Assembly (NCBI GenBank): GCA_002686945.1
Contig: NYYZ01000006.1
Span: 22,456 to 81,537, forward strand
Reading direction: 5' to 3'
DNA length: 59,082 bases
DNA from: Planctomycetota bacterium
GTDB lineage: Bacteria > Planctomycetota > UBA1135 > GCA-002686595
Shown: positions 1-9,266 of the stretch, in pieces
Numbering within the stretch: the stretch's first letter is position 1
Layout of the letters: the number at the start of each line of letters is the position of its first letter
Translations under genes and position numbers: made by a program
The notes under the pieces: generated by a model
Database searches by the model: none
What the model was told of the DNA's origin: nothing
The model's input: only the letters and a program-made list of their open reading frames with translations

Positions 1-923
1 TTCTCGTTGATGCGACCGTCCTTCTCCAGGATGTTGATGATCGGCAGATTGTGGCGCTTGCCGCGCTCGTAGTCGGCCGGATCATGGCCCGGCGTGATCT
101 TGACCGCGCCGCTGCCATATTCAGGATCGACACTCTCATCCGCAACGATGGGAATCTCACGATCCACCAGGGGCAAGCGCAAGGTGCTGCCCACGAGATG
201 CTTGTAGCGCTCGTCGTCAGGGTGAACCGCCACCCCGGTGTCCCCCAGCATGGTCTCTGGCCGAGTGGTGGCCACCACCAGGCATTCATCGCTGCCCGTG
301 AGGGGATAACGAAGGTGCCAGAGCTTGCCCTTGCGGGACTCGTATTCGATCTCGTCGTCAGAGACCGCGGTCTGCAAGGCGCAATCCCAGTTGACCAGGC
401 GCGCGCCCCTATAGATCAAGTCGCGCTGCCAAAGCTCGGCAAATGCAGTTCGCACAGCCTTGGACAAGCCCTCGTCCATGGTGAATGCAGTGCGGGTCCA
501 ATCACAGGAGCAACCAAGGCTCCGAAATTGGCGCAAGATCATGTTGCCGTGGGTTTCCTTCCACTCCCAGATCTGACGCAGAAACTCTTCTCGGCCCACG
601 TCTTTGCGGGTCTTTTGCTGTTCCTCAAAGAGGCGTTTCTCCACCACCGCCTGGGTGGCGATGCCCGCATGATCGGTGCCCGGCACCCACAGGGTCTGAT
701 AGCCCAGCTTGCGGCGATGGCGAATCACCACATCCTGAATCGTGCCGTTGAGAGCGTGTCCCATGTGCAGCACTCCCGTCACATTCGGCGGCGGGATCAT
801 GACCGTGAAGGTCTTGGCATCGGCATCGCCGTCCACTGGAGGTGTGAAAGCGCCGGAGGCCTCCCAACGGTCGTAGAGATCCTGCTCGATCTCGCTGGGC
901 TCAAAGCGTGTGGATAGATCCAT
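1..923 (-). CDS. valS: Valine--tRNA ligase, N-terminal part (runs off the window)
   Basis: Cytoplasmic class I aminoacyl-tRNA synthetase that charges tRNA-Val. Reading the minus strand from ATG at 923 gives about 307 residues. The HIGH-type ATP-binding signature PPPNVTGVLHMGHA lies near residues 44-57, followed by WVPGTDHAGIATQ around residues 85-97. At the cut end is the ITPGHDPADYERG stretch typical of the ValRS editing (CP1) region, followed by EKDGRINE. The remaining editing region, KMSKS loop and C-terminal domains lie outside the window. No Shine-Dalgarno sequence precedes the ATG; the start is chosen from the family N-terminus. The motifs leave little doubt about the family. Confidence 0.95.
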   Translation of the reverse strand, partial: MDLSTRFEPSEIEQDLYDRWEASGAFTPPVDGDADAKTFTVMIPPPNVTGVLHMGHALNGTIQDVVIRHRRKLGYQTLWVPGTDHAGIATQAVVEKRLFEEQQKTRKDVGREEFLRQIWEWKETHGNMILRQFRSLGCSCDWTRTAFTMDEGLSKAVRTAFAELWQRDLIYRGARLVNWDCALQTAVSDDEIEYESRKGKLWHLRYPLTGSDECLVVATTRPETMLGDTGVAVHPDDERYKHLVGSTLRLPLVDREIPIVADESVDPEYGSGAVKITPGHDPADYERGKRHNLPIINILEKDGRINE

Positions 924-1040
924 GATCGGGTGCGTGCCAGGCCAATGGGGGCCAGCATCCGCCCACTTCAACCGCTGCCCCATGCGGGGTCAAGTGCGGA
1001 GCCACTCGAAGCCGCGATTGAGTCCCGCCAAACGCCGAAG

Positions 1041-1997
1041 TCAGACGCTTCGATGTGCCTTGACCAGCGCCTCACTGGGACCATCGAGGGGACTCTCCAA
1101 CCGCCCTCGGGCACGCTTGCCGCAAAGGCTCGTGTCCCCTGCACGCGGCCCCCCCGTATCCAAATCCCCCTGCAGAGCCCGGCGTACAGAACCCGCTGCC
1201 TCATCCGGACTCAATCCATGAGTCTCCAAGACAATCAAACCAAGGCCATGGCGCGTGAGCCGCTCGGGCCCCGCCAGATGCAAGAGCCCCGTGTCGTTGC
1301 GGCCGAGCAATTCCACCAAGGCAGCTGCGACCTGAGAGACCTCAAGAGGCGTGCGGTATTCGTCCGTGAACAGGGGCGGATTCGCGCCCTTGTCAACCGC
1401 CACCAAGAGGGAATCGCTGGCTCCCAGACCCCGGCCGCCGGAGTCCCCATAGAGCAAGGGCAAGCGCACCACCAAAGCGGCGGGAGCGGCGAGCAGAACC
1501 CCATGCTCGCCCCGGGCCTTGGTGTCTCCATAGCGGGATACGGGAGCAGGCATGTCTTCTTCACGGAAGCCATCCACAGGCGGCGGATCCGCACCAAAAA
1601 CAAGATCGCTGGACACATGGATCAAGCGAGCGCCCCGCTGCCCGCACCACTCGGCCACTTCCCGGGGCAGGTCCACATTCATGCGTTCCGCAAGCTCGGG
1701 TTGCTCTTCGCAATCGCGCACACGGGACAAAGCCGCCAGCAGCAACACTCGCTTGGGCTTGAGTTCTTCCAGGAGCACACGGGCCGCGCCCTCTGGCTCG
1801 AGATCCCGAACCAAAAACTCGACCCCATCCCGTGGATTGCCAAAGCGCGGCACAGCGCTCACATCCCGGCCCACAGCCCAGACCGCAGATCCCAGAGGCC
1901 TTGCAAAGGTCGCATCGCGCCGGGAATGCGCCAGACAGTGCGCAGCCACATGGGCCCCCAAGAAACCTGTACCCCCAAAGATCAATGTGCCGTCCAC
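1041..1997 (-). CDS. NAD(P)-dependent sugar epimerase/reductase, RmlD-like
   Basis: Short-chain-dehydrogenase-fold enzyme of the dTDP-4-dehydrorhamnose reductase/epimerase group, likely acting on a nucleotide sugar or surface sugar in the cytoplasm. The N-terminal Rossmann motif GGTGFLG is at residues 8-14. A SSD segment and the catalytic YGDTK (YxxxK) follow in the middle, then a substrate-binding half. The frame stays open upstream of 1997, but homology-like sequence begins at GTG 1997 (VDGTLIFGG), so I chose that start, giving 318 residues. It is divergent from kdsA, and both could feed surface-polysaccharide synthesis. The specific substrate cannot be read from the sequence. Confidence 0.8.
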   Translation of the reverse strand: MDGTLIFGGTGFLGAHVAAHCLAHSRRDATFARPLGSAVWAVGRDVSAVPRFGNPRDGVEFLVRDLEPEGAARVLLEELKPKRVLLLAALSRVRDCEEQPELAERMNVDLPREVAEWCGQRGARLIHVSSDLVFGADPPPVDGFREEDMPAPVSRYGDTKARGEHGVLLAAPAALVVRLPLLYGDSGGRGLGASDSLLVAVDKGANPPLFTDEYRTPLEVSQVAAALVELLGRNDTGLLHLAGPERLTRHGLGLIVLETHGLSPDEAAGSVRRALQGDLDTGGPRAGDTSLCGKRARGRLESPLDGPSEALVKAHRSV

Positions 1998-2146
1998 GGG
2001 GCTGATCTTAGGGTCTGAGCTTGAGCCCGGGCAATGCGGTAGGATGATGTCTGGGAAGTAGGATCGAGCCGATCGGATCTTGGGCAGGGGACCCTGACGC
2101 CTCAACCTCTCCCCCGCCAGGCCCACAGCAGCCCCCAGACCCCGCC

Positions 2147-2971
2147 ATGCAGAACCCCGAAGTCCAACTTGGATCACACTCTCTGACCACCACCCGGCCA
2201 TTTTTCCTGGCGGGGCCCTGTGTGCTGGAAAACCGCGAGCTGACCTTTGAGATCGCCGGCCGCCTGGCGAATCTGGCGCGCGAGTCTGAAACCACGATTG
2301 TCTTCAAGGCCAGCTTCGACAAGGCCAACCGTTCATCGATCAAGGGCGGCCGGGGAATCGGCATGAAACAGGGCCTTGAGTGGCTGGCTGAAGTACGCAA
2401 GGAGTTCCAGATGCCCGTGATCACCGATGTGCACGAGCCCGGCCAATGCGCGATGGCGGCAGAGACAGTGGACATCTTGCAGATCCCGGCTTTCCTGTGC
2501 CGCCAAACCGATTTGCTGGTCGCCGCCGCCAAGACCGGCCGCGCGGTGAATGTGAAGAAGGGACAGTTCATGGCCCCTTGGGACATGGGCAACGTAGCCA
2601 ATAAACTCACTGACTCGGGTTGTGAAGATGTACTGCTAACCGAGCGCGGAACCAGCTTTGGCTACGGCCGTTTGGTGGTGGACATGACCGGCTTCCGGCA
2701 TATGGCAGCCACCAATCATCTAGTGATTTTTGACGCCACGCACTCGGTGCAAGAGCCCGGCAGCCGCGGCACCGCCACGGGCGGTGATCGCACCCTGGCC
2801 CCCGTCCTGGCGCGCGCCGCCATGGCCACGGGCAGCGTGCATGGGTTCTTCTTCGAAGTTCACCCGGACCCGGACAGCTCTCCCTCAGACGGGGCGAACA
2901 TGATGCAGATCGACAACTTCCCGGGGATGGTGGATGAACTGCTGAATCTGCACGCCGCCCTCGAACGCTAG
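2147..2971 (+). CDS. kdsA: 3-deoxy-8-phosphooctulonate (KDO-8-P) synthase
   Basis: Condenses phosphoenolpyruvate with arabinose 5-phosphate to KDO-8-phosphate, the first step to the KDO of lipopolysaccharide core, so the organism probably makes LPS. The protein is 274 residues, normal for KdsA. Visible family blocks are KASFDKANRSS, TDVHEPGQ, LCRQTDLL, NVKKGQFMAPWDM, TERGTSFGYGRLVVDM and FEVHPDPDSSPSDG. Cys25 in FLAGPCVLE sits where metal-dependent enzymes (Aquifex type) have their metal-ligand cysteine and E. coli has Asn, so this should be the metal-dependent class. The gene stands alone on the plus strand and converges on the phosphatase gene with one base between the stops. Confidence 0.96.
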   Translation: MQNPEVQLGSHSLTTTRPFFLAGPCVLENRELTFEIAGRLANLARESETTIVFKASFDKANRSSIKGGRGIGMKQGLEWLAEVRKEFQMPVITDVHEPGQCAMAAETVDILQIPAFLCRQTDLLVAAAKTGRAVNVKKGQFMAPWDMGNVANKLTDSGCEDVLLTERGTSFGYGRLVVDMTGFRHMAATNHLVIFDATHSVQEPGSRGTATGGDRTLAPVLARAAMATGSVHGFFFEVHPDPDSSPSDGANMMQIDNFPGMVDELLNLHAALER

Positions 2972-2972
2972 C

Positions 2973-4616
2973 TCAGGGCAGGAGTGACTGGCCGTCGAAG
3001 CCAAATGCCTCGATTTCCTGGGTTGTCCAACCAAGAGCCCGCAGCAGGGTCGGCACTGCGTCTTCAGGTCCCGCTGACCTTGTGTGTTCCCCAGGGGTGA
3101 AGGGAGTTCCCATGAAGATCAAAGGCACGCTGCGATCGTACTCATGAGCGCTGCCGTGACTGGTTCCCCCGGATAGACCGAGGAGAGTTCCGGGCTGTGT
3201 GTGAATCAGGAGATCTGGGGCGGTGGATTCCTGGTACGACGCCTGGGCCAGGCCCAAAATCCCCGCCGCTCCATTTGCCGTGAGTTCCTCATTGGTGAAG
3301 ACCAGATCAGCCCAGGGGGCGTGCTCACGCACGAGTTCTGCCAACTGCCTGCGCACCTGGACAAGATCACCGCCAGCAGCACGCACGTCGTCTGCATTCA
3401 TCCAGACAGCGTGGCCCACAATGGTCAATTTGCAACTGGACTTGAGCGTCTCTTTCAGATGATCGCGCAGGACTCCGCGCAGACGCCCGAGTTCCCCCTT
3501 GCTTACCCGCAGGCCCGGCAAGTTTTCCTCCAGGCGCTGCTCGGGCAAATCAAGTACGCCGTGGTCTGCGGAAAGACAAGCGATCCAACTGTCTGCCCCC
3601 AAACGACGATCGAGCAGATCAAACATCACCCCAAGGTCCCGATCCAGCCGCAGCAGCAGATCAGTGACTTCCCTGCTCTTGGGACCAAAACGGTGTCCCA
3701 CGGAATCGCAGCTTGAGAGAGCAAGACACAGGAGATCCGGAGATCCGTCCAGGCCCAAATCCTCTGCCTGCAGGGCTTCGCGACCCAACTGCAGGGCCAG
3801 GGCGTCGAGCAGGGGCACGGCGTACACACGACCCGCCAGCTTGGCGCGCTCCGCACTGTCGCCACGGTCTGCGGGCTGCGGCAGGGACCAGGGCAAAGTC
3901 CCGTCGCCTCCGGGCAGGGGCACCTCTCCCGGCCTTTGATCTGCTTGAGTTCCCGGAGGAGGTGCTTTGGCATCGAAGCTCACATTCCAAGTCCAGCCCG
4001 CGGCCTGATGCACCCAACCCCTGGAGGCTGCAGCGGCCCAGGGCGGCAGAGACTCGCCAAAGGCGGTGCTGGTGACCCATCCCCTGCCCCCCTTGTCCCA
4101 CCAAAGGCATGCGTCAGCGGTGCGGCCCCCCAGGCCAATAGCACCCCGATCCTTGCCCGAAATCGCGATCACCTTGGAGTTGGGCCAGCGCTGACCCAAA
4201 ATCTCTCCCAATGCCGGGCGCCGAAGGTTGGTGGCATCGCGACCACTGGCCTCATAAGAGCCACCCACACCGAGTCTGTCGGCGGGACCGCCTACGCAAT
4301 AGACCAAGTCCTTGTTCCCGCGCACGCGCCACTGATTGGCAAGCACACCGCTCTTATCGGGCAAACAGCCGCTCCCCAGGGTCACATGCCCCGGCCCGGT
4401 TTCGGTGATCAAGTAACCCAGCCGGGCTCCGCGAAAGCGCTGGCCCTCTTCAAGCAGCCGATGCAAGCCACCGGTCAGAACCGGAGAGAGGCGATCGAGC
4501 TGGTTCTCGCGCAGCTGGTCTACGCAGATCAGCACCACCAGACGCGGTACGGGGGGAGCTTCTTGAGCCGGCTGCGGGCCCTGTAGCAATGCCAGCAGGA
4601 GTGAAGCACCTATCAT
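2973..4616 (-). CDS. Exported alkaline phosphatase, PafA-like
   Basis: Alkaline phosphatase superfamily monoesterase, probably periplasmic. An N-terminal signal segment (MIGASLLLALLQ) follows ATG 4616; the frame extends to a GTG at 4652, but the ATG places the hydrophobic core correctly. Metal-site and nucleophile blocks are visible: VDQLREN, ETGPGHVTLGSG (Thr as probable nucleophile, as in PafA), SGKDRGAIGLGG (Lys and Arg as in the PafA active site), SADHG and GTSHGSAHEYDRSVPLIF, which carries the C-terminal metal His. Length is 547 residues, in the PafA range. Phosphate scavenging is the likely role. A related phosphodiesterase specificity cannot be excluded. Confidence 0.85.
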   Translation of the reverse strand: MIGASLLLALLQGPQPAQEAPPVPRLVVLICVDQLRENQLDRLSPVLTGGLHRLLEEGQRFRGARLGYLITETGPGHVTLGSGCLPDKSGVLANQWRVRGNKDLVYCVGGPADRLGVGGSYEASGRDATNLRRPALGEILGQRWPNSKVIAISGKDRGAIGLGGRTADACLWWDKGGRGWVTSTAFGESLPPWAAAASRGWVHQAAGWTWNVSFDAKAPPPGTQADQRPGEVPLPGGDGTLPWSLPQPADRGDSAERAKLAGRVYAVPLLDALALQLGREALQAEDLGLDGSPDLLCLALSSCDSVGHRFGPKSREVTDLLLRLDRDLGVMFDLLDRRLGADSWIACLSADHGVLDLPEQRLEENLPGLRVSKGELGRLRGVLRDHLKETLKSSCKLTIVGHAVWMNADDVRAAGGDLVQVRRQLAELVREHAPWADLVFTNEELTANGAAGILGLAQASYQESTAPDLLIHTQPGTLLGLSGGTSHGSAHEYDRSVPLIFMGTPFTPGEHTRSAGPEDAVPTLLRALGWTTQEIEAFGFDGQSLLP

Positions 4617-4836
4617 CTCAACGACTCTACCATAGAGCCCTGCGCTACGCACTTTTGAGGAGCCTCACGACACCAGAATCTCACCCTGTTGAGGCCCTCC
4701 GCTCACCAAGGCCGCTCGCTCTTCTGCTTGAACCTGCCCAGCAACTTGAATCGCTGGGGCCCGGACGAGGAGGCTCTCTCCAATGGGATCGGGGCGTGGG
4801 GGTCTCTGAGCAGCCACTGCCAACAAGACGATTCGG

Positions 4837-5646
4837 TCAAGTGGGCTGGTCCACCCGGAACCGTTCGCGCAGGCGTTCGATCAGGCGCGAGTGAATCTTG
4901 CATACCCGCGATTCAGATAGCCCTGTGAGTGTTCCGATCTCGCGCATTGGCAGCTCTTCCCAATACTTGAGGTAGACGATGCGGTACTCCTGCTCATTGA
5001 GTTTTTGGGCCACAAGCGCCAACAGTTCCTCGCGGGAAATGCGCTCGCCCGGGGCCTCGTTGCTGCTGTCTGCCACCACCTCAAGGGTCGGCACAGCATC
5101 CTCGGAACCATCATCATTCGGCATGGATCCGGTGGGATTGGTCGGCACCCCGGTGCCGAAGTACTTGCGGAAATCCGCCTGAGTGAGGCCCATCTCCTGG
5201 GCCACCTCCTGATCATCCGGTTCCCGGCCACGCTCACTGCGCAGACGCTCAGTGATCCTGCGCCGAAGCTCTACCCGATGGCGCCAGGGGCGCGGCAACC
5301 AGTCCTGGGTACGCAGTTCATCGAGCAAAGCGCCCTTGACCCTGAGTTCGCAGTAGGACTCAAAGCGCACGCCACGCTCGGGATCAAATCCAGCCACAGC
5401 GGAAATCAGACCCACATTGGCGGCGGTCATCAGGTCCCCGGGATCCACACTGCGCGGCAGACGGCGGCCAAAACGCCGCACAATCTCCACGACCAGATGC
5501 TGATAGCCCTCAACCAGCGCATTGCGCGCATCGTCGGAGGGGTTGGCCTGGTAAGCCGCCCAAAGCGCTGCGCGCGCCTCATCAGCGCTCACTGGTTGGG
5601 GGGGGACCTTGTCCGTTTCGCTTGCTGCTTCGACTGTCTTGTCCAA
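4837..5646 (-). CDS. FliA/WhiG-type alternative sigma factor
   Basis: RNA polymerase sigma factor of the sigma-28 group. Region 2 shows DLMTAANVGLISAVAGFDPERG followed by the family-typical RVKGALLDELRTQDWLPR. Region 3 follows (REPDDQEVAQEMGLT), and region 4 has a helix-turn-helix (LPMREIGTLTGLSESRVCKIH) near the C-terminus. Length is 269 residues from TTG 5646; GTG at 5592 is a plausible shorter start. No flagellar genes or recognisable anti-sigma factor lie beside it, so its regulon (motility, development or envelope) is unknown. The 278-bp stretch upstream (5647-5924) contains no gene that I can support. Confidence 0.9.
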   Translation of the reverse strand: MDKTVEAASETDKVPPQPVSADEARAALWAAYQANPSDDARNALVEGYQHLVVEIVRRFGRRLPRSVDPGDLMTAANVGLISAVAGFDPERGVRFESYCELRVKGALLDELRTQDWLPRPWRHRVELRRRITERLRSERGREPDDQEVAQEMGLTQADFRKYFGTGVPTNPTGSMPNDDGSEDAVPTLEVVADSSNEAPGERISREELLALVAQKLNEQEYRIVYLKYWEELPMREIGTLTGLSESRVCKIHSRLIERLRERFRVDQPT

Positions 5647-5924
5647 ATTACTTACCAGCTTCCGCCCGTGCCCCAGGGACCCGGTCTGCCTCGGAAGAAG
5701 GCGTCTCCTGGCTCATGGGGTACCTGTTCGAAGGGGCAAATCCAAGGATCGCCCCCCCGAGGACCCCTCAAGCAGCTCACGAGCGCTTCCTCGACCCCGC
5801 TCGAACAGGCGCAAATCCCGCTTCAAACCCCTGATAACGGCATTATTTGGCGTGTCGCAGGTGATCCATAAAGACTTGGGAATTTTTTGGCTGAACAGGC
5901 GAATTTCGGGCTTGCGGTCCCGGG

Positions 5925-6380
5925 TCAGTCCCGCCCAAGCCCGTGTTCAATGCCATCCGGGGGCAGCCCGAGCCTCTCCAACACCGCCCCCTCGGCCTCC
6001 CGCATGGCCTCCCTGTCGGCGTCCTCCAAGTCGTTGAATCCGCACAAGTGCAAGGCTCCATGGACCAGGTACAGGGTCAGCTCACGTTCCCAACTCGACC
6101 CTCGGCGCCCGGCGACGATCTCCGCCCGGTCCACGCTCACATAGATCTCACCCAAGGGGCCACCTCCCTCTTCCCCCAGCTCAAAGGCCATCACGTCGGT
6201 CACGGAAGGGTCATTCAAATAGCGTCCGTGCAACTCCGCCAGGGTCTCGTCGTCCACCAGAGCCACCTCGATCATCGCATCGGCTCGCCCCCCATGTTCA
6301 AGGGCAGCCTCAATAGCGCGTGTGACCTGCTCATCGGTCAGGGGCCGCGCCTCAGTGTCCCAGGTAATTACGACGGCCAT
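5925..6380 (-). CDS. ybeY: Endoribonuclease YbeY
   Basis: Metal-dependent single-strand RNase involved in 16S rRNA 3'-end maturation and ribosome quality control. The 151-residue protein carries VTDVMAFEL and the metal-site block HGALHLCGFNDLEDAD. The first two His ligands are present, but the third position, usually His in the HGxLHLxGYDH pattern, is Asp here. It begins 5 bases after the phoH stop, the common phoH-ybeY arrangement, so the two are almost certainly co-transcribed. Confidence 0.93.
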   Translation of the reverse strand: MAVVITWDTEARPLTDEQVTRAIEAALEHGGRADAMIEVALVDDETLAELHGRYLNDPSVTDVMAFELGEEGGGPLGEIYVSVDRAEIVAGRRGSSWERELTLYLVHGALHLCGFNDLEDADREAMREAEGAVLERLGLPPDGIEHGLGRD

Positions 6381-6385
6381 AGACC

Positions 6386-7417
6386 TTACTTGCCTGAGGA
6401 CTCAGGGTCCTGGGGCCGCGGCTGGTAGGCGCGTACGATGCGACTGACCAAGGGATGACGCACCACGTCATCGGCGGAGAACTCACAGACTCCGATGCCC
6501 TCTTGACCGCGCAGGCGCTGGACCGCATCCGGCAGACCGCTGCGCACATTTCTTGGCAAGTCGTTCTGGGAGGGATCGCCTGTGACTACCACCTGTGAGC
6601 CCTCGCCCATGCGGGTCAAGAACATCTTCATCTGACCCACGGTGGTGTTTTGGGCCTCATCCAGGATCACAAAGGAATTGGACAGAGTGCGGCCCCGCAT
6701 GTAAGCCAGGGGCGCCACCTCGATCAGATTGGCCTCCTCCAACTGCATCAGGGTTTCGGGGTCGAGCAGGTCAAACAGGGCGTCGTAGATTGGACGCATG
6801 TAGGGGTTGAGCTTCTGCTGCAAGTCTCCGGGCAAGAAACCCAGATGCTCCCCCGCTTCCACCACGGGTCGCGTAATCACCAGGCGGCGCACCCCCCCCC
6901 GGCGCATGGAACGCACGGCCTGGGAAACCGCCAGATAGGTTTTTCCCGTGCCTGCCGCCCCAAGGCCAAAGACCAGAGGCAACTCGTCCATCATCTCCTT
7001 GTACCGCCGCTGACTCTCGTTTCGCGGCTCAATGGCTCGTTCTCGAAAGGTGACCACAGTGCGGGACTTGGTGTGGAATGGCCGCGTTCCAAAACGGTGA
7101 CCCTCACTCTCCTCGTTACTCACCGCTGGCAGGGGTCCCCCTCCACCGGGCCGCGCGTCGCCGCCAGCCCCAGCAAGAATCGCCTCGATTTCGCGCAGGT
7201 CCAGCTGCCGGCCCTTGCGGGATTTGCCCAGCAGATGCTCGATCCGACGCTTGGCCTGTTCCACATCAACCGTACCGCCCTTCAAGCAGAGGTTGCCCCC
7301 GCGGGCGTACACCTCGATGTCCAGGGCCTGACGCAGCAGCTTGGCAAAACGGTCGTAAGGTCCCAGGACCAGAATGGCCTCGTCATGGGAACGGAGCGGA
7401 ATGGTGATTTCAATCAC
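6386..7417 (-). CDS. phoH: PhoH-family ATPase
   Basis: Cytoplasmic PhoH/PhoL-type ATPase, 343 residues, probably linked to RNA metabolism together with YbeY. The N-terminal ~80 residues resemble a small RNA-binding (KH-like) domain; the ATPase follows. The Walker A motif GAAGTGKTYLA lies near residues 151-161, followed by TRPVVEAGEHLGFLPGDL and a Walker B FVILDEAQN. The start is GTG at 7417, because no upstream ATG exists and the N-terminus (IEITIPLRSHDEA) matches the family. A run of nine C at 6892-6900 lies inside the gene; the frame is intact across it. Confidence 0.94.
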   Translation of the reverse strand: MIEITIPLRSHDEAILVLGPYDRFAKLLRQALDIEVYARGGNLCLKGGTVDVEQAKRRIEHLLGKSRKGRQLDLREIEAILAGAGGDARPGGGGPLPAVSNEESEGHRFGTRPFHTKSRTVVTFRERAIEPRNESQRRYKEMMDELPLVFGLGAAGTGKTYLAVSQAVRSMRRGGVRRLVITRPVVEAGEHLGFLPGDLQQKLNPYMRPIYDALFDLLDPETLMQLEEANLIEVAPLAYMRGRTLSNSFVILDEAQNTTVGQMKMFLTRMGEGSQVVVTGDPSQNDLPRNVRSGLPDAVQRLRGQEGIGVCEFSADDVVRHPLVSRIVRAYQPRPQDPESSGK

Positions 7418-7533
7418 GTGGTCCGCAAGGATCGTTCCCCGGGGGGGGATCGGTCAAGCGCTGGACAGGGGAATCGAACCCCGGGGATCTGGAGTATGGA
7501 CACGAGGGGCCCATCCCTGGATTCTCGAGCCCC

Positions 7534-8403
7534 CTAGGGCAGCAGCAAGAGCTGCACAAGCAACAAGGCCGGGGCCGAGAGCAAGAGGCTGTCAACCAGG
7601 TCCAAGACCCCGCCGGAGGGACCGAACAGCACACCCGAATCCTTGACGCCCGCATGGCGCTTGAAGGCGCTCTCAAGCAGATCTCCGGCCTGTGACGCCA
7701 GATTGACCAGCGCCCCGATCAGAACAGCGCCCACGAGACCGAGGTGCGGCTCGGGAAGCAAACCGCCTCGGATGCAGGACACGCTGGCGATGATGCCAGC
7801 GAGCAGAGAACCCACGCACCCGGCCCAGGTCTTGCCCGGGGAAAGACGCGGAAAAGGATGACGTTTGCCAATGGCGCTGCCAACGTAGTATCCGGCCACA
7901 TCGCCGACCTTGGACAACACAATCAGGGCGATCAGACCCGAGCGCCCGAGTTCAGAGAAGATGCCCACCAGAGCAAGCAGAGGCGGCACGACCCACAAGG
8001 TACGCAGGCAGTTGGCGCGAACCGCAGCTACGCCCTGGGGGAGAGATGCGAGAGCTGTGATGACAGCAACCAGCCCGGCGCAGAGTCCCAGCATGAGCAA
8101 CGCACTTGGGGGAGATTGGTCCACCGGCCAACAGGATGCGAAGCAATCTGGACAATAGACCGGTCCCACCACTAATAGGATTCCCGCCAGGGCGCCCAGG
8201 AGAATCGGTGGAAAGGAAACCGGAGGCCGGGGCCCCATGCGCGCTGCTTCTATGGCCCCCCCCAGGGTGAAGAGGGCCAGCACCGGCGCCAAGATCCGGA
8301 TGCCTTCCGGCCCTTCTGCCTGGGCGATCAGGAGTCCCAGGGCTGTTGCCAGGCTGCCTCCCACCAAAGTTCGCTTCAAGATCTTGGCAGCGCGGGGACT
8401 CAT
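7534..8403 (-). CDS. cdsA: Phosphatidate cytidylyltransferase
   Basis: Integral membrane enzyme making CDP-diacylglycerol from phosphatidate and CTP for phospholipid synthesis. The 289 residues contain several hydrophobic helices. The C-terminal CDP-diglyceride synthase signature is recognisable: SPGKTWAG, then SAFKRHAGVKDSG followed by FGPSGGVLDLVDSLL. The usual PGHGG...DR.DS core is altered (GPSGG, Leu for Arg) but the Asp-Ser end is kept. The ATG overlaps the uppS stop (ATGA), so translation is coupled with uppS. Confidence 0.9.
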   Translation of the reverse strand: MSPRAAKILKRTLVGGSLATALGLLIAQAEGPEGIRILAPVLALFTLGGAIEAARMGPRPPVSFPPILLGALAGILLVVGPVYCPDCFASCWPVDQSPPSALLMLGLCAGLVAVITALASLPQGVAAVRANCLRTLWVVPPLLALVGIFSELGRSGLIALIVLSKVGDVAGYYVGSAIGKRHPFPRLSPGKTWAGCVGSLLAGIIASVSCIRGGLLPEPHLGLVGAVLIGALVNLASQAGDLLESAFKRHAGVKDSGVLFGPSGGVLDLVDSLLLSAPALLLVQLLLLP

Positions 8404-9227
8404 GGCTGGATCCGGCCTGAGGAGGTCTTGGGTGCCTGGGACAATTGATCAGCTGTTGGGTCCGGAGCCGCCGCATCCCCATGCTCTTCCGGCGGCAAGC
8501 CTCCAAAACGACGCTGTCGTTTTGCAAAGGCGCGAAAGGCTTCCAGCAGGTCCTCTTCAGAAAAATCGGGCCAACAGAGATCAGTCACGAAGAGCTCCGC
8601 GTAGCTCGCCTGCCACAGCAAGAAGTTCGACAAACGCAGATCGCCCCCGGTGCGAATGATCAGGTCCGGATCCGGTGTTTCGGGGTCATATAGATAGCCG
8701 CGCAGAGTTTCCTCGTCAATCGTCTCTGGATCGAGCTTACCGACAGCTGCATCACGGGCTACAGCCGCCAGCCCATCAGCGATTTCGGATCGTGATCCGT
8801 ACGAGAGAGCCAGCCGCAACACCAGCCCGTCGTTGTCAGCGGTCAGTTCTTCGGTTTCGCGCAGGGTCTTCAAGGCCCGTGCGGGCAGGTCCTGCAAGCG
8901 ACCAATGCACTTGAGACGAACGCCATTCTCCATCAACGTGGCGCGCTCGCGCCAAAGAAACACACGCAGGAGTCGCATCAGAGTGCGCACCTCGGTGGAG
9001 GGACGCTGCCAGTTCTCCACGGAAAAAGCATAGAGGGTCAAGCTGCCCACGCCCATACGCGCACAGGCGGTAGTAATGGCACGCACCGTCTGCACCCCGG
9101 CACGATGACCAGCAACCCGGGGCTGGCCCCGCCCCCGAGCCCAGCGACCGTTGCCATCCATGACGATGGCAATGTGCTCGGGAAAAGGCCCGTGCAAGTC
9201 GGGGCGTTGAATGGGAGGACGGGACAT
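8400..9227 (-). CDS. uppS: Undecaprenyl diphosphate synthase
   Basis: Cis-prenyltransferase that makes undecaprenyl diphosphate, the lipid carrier for peptidoglycan and LPS sugars. Signature blocks are HIAIVMDGNGRWA near residue 18, GHRAGVQTVR, LTLYAFSVENWQRP and PDLIIRTGGDLRLSNFLLWQ. The catalytic Asp in MDGNGRW is present. The protein is 275 residues; the last ~25 are a Pro/Ala-rich tail beyond the usual end. It is the first gene of the uppS-cdsA pair and lies 39 bp downstream of the purA stop. Confidence 0.95.
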   Translation of the reverse strand: MSRPPIQRPDLHGPFPEHIAIVMDGNGRWARGRGQPRVAGHRAGVQTVRAITTACARMGVGSLTLYAFSVENWQRPSTEVRTLMRLLRVFLWRERATLMENGVRLKCIGRLQDLPARALKTLRETEELTADNDGLVLRLALSYGSRSEIADGLAAVARDAAVGKLDPETIDEETLRGYLYDPETPDPDLIIRTGGDLRLSNFLLWQASYAELFVTDLCWPDFSEEDLLEAFRAFAKRQRRFGGLPPEEHGDAAAPDPTADQLSQAPKTSSGRIQP

Positions 9228-9266
9228 AGAACGAATGGAGCGGAACCGGAGCGCTTCCCTTGAGTC

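Noticed and set aside
930-2018. 362-codon frame opposite the RmlD-like gene.
   Set aside because: No domain; composition is that of an antisense shadow, while the minus strand encodes a clear Rossmann-fold enzyme.
6892-6900. Run of nine C inside phoH as a possible frameshift site.
   Set aside because: The PhoH frame and motifs are intact on both sides.
7468-7482. Perfect T-arm-like sequence (GGGG-TTCGATT-CCCC on the minus strand) between cdsA and phoH.
   Set aside because: No matching acceptor, D-arm or anticodon arm can be placed 40-60 bases upstream, and no CCA end follows. It is probably a chance or regulatory hairpin, not a tRNA or tmRNA.
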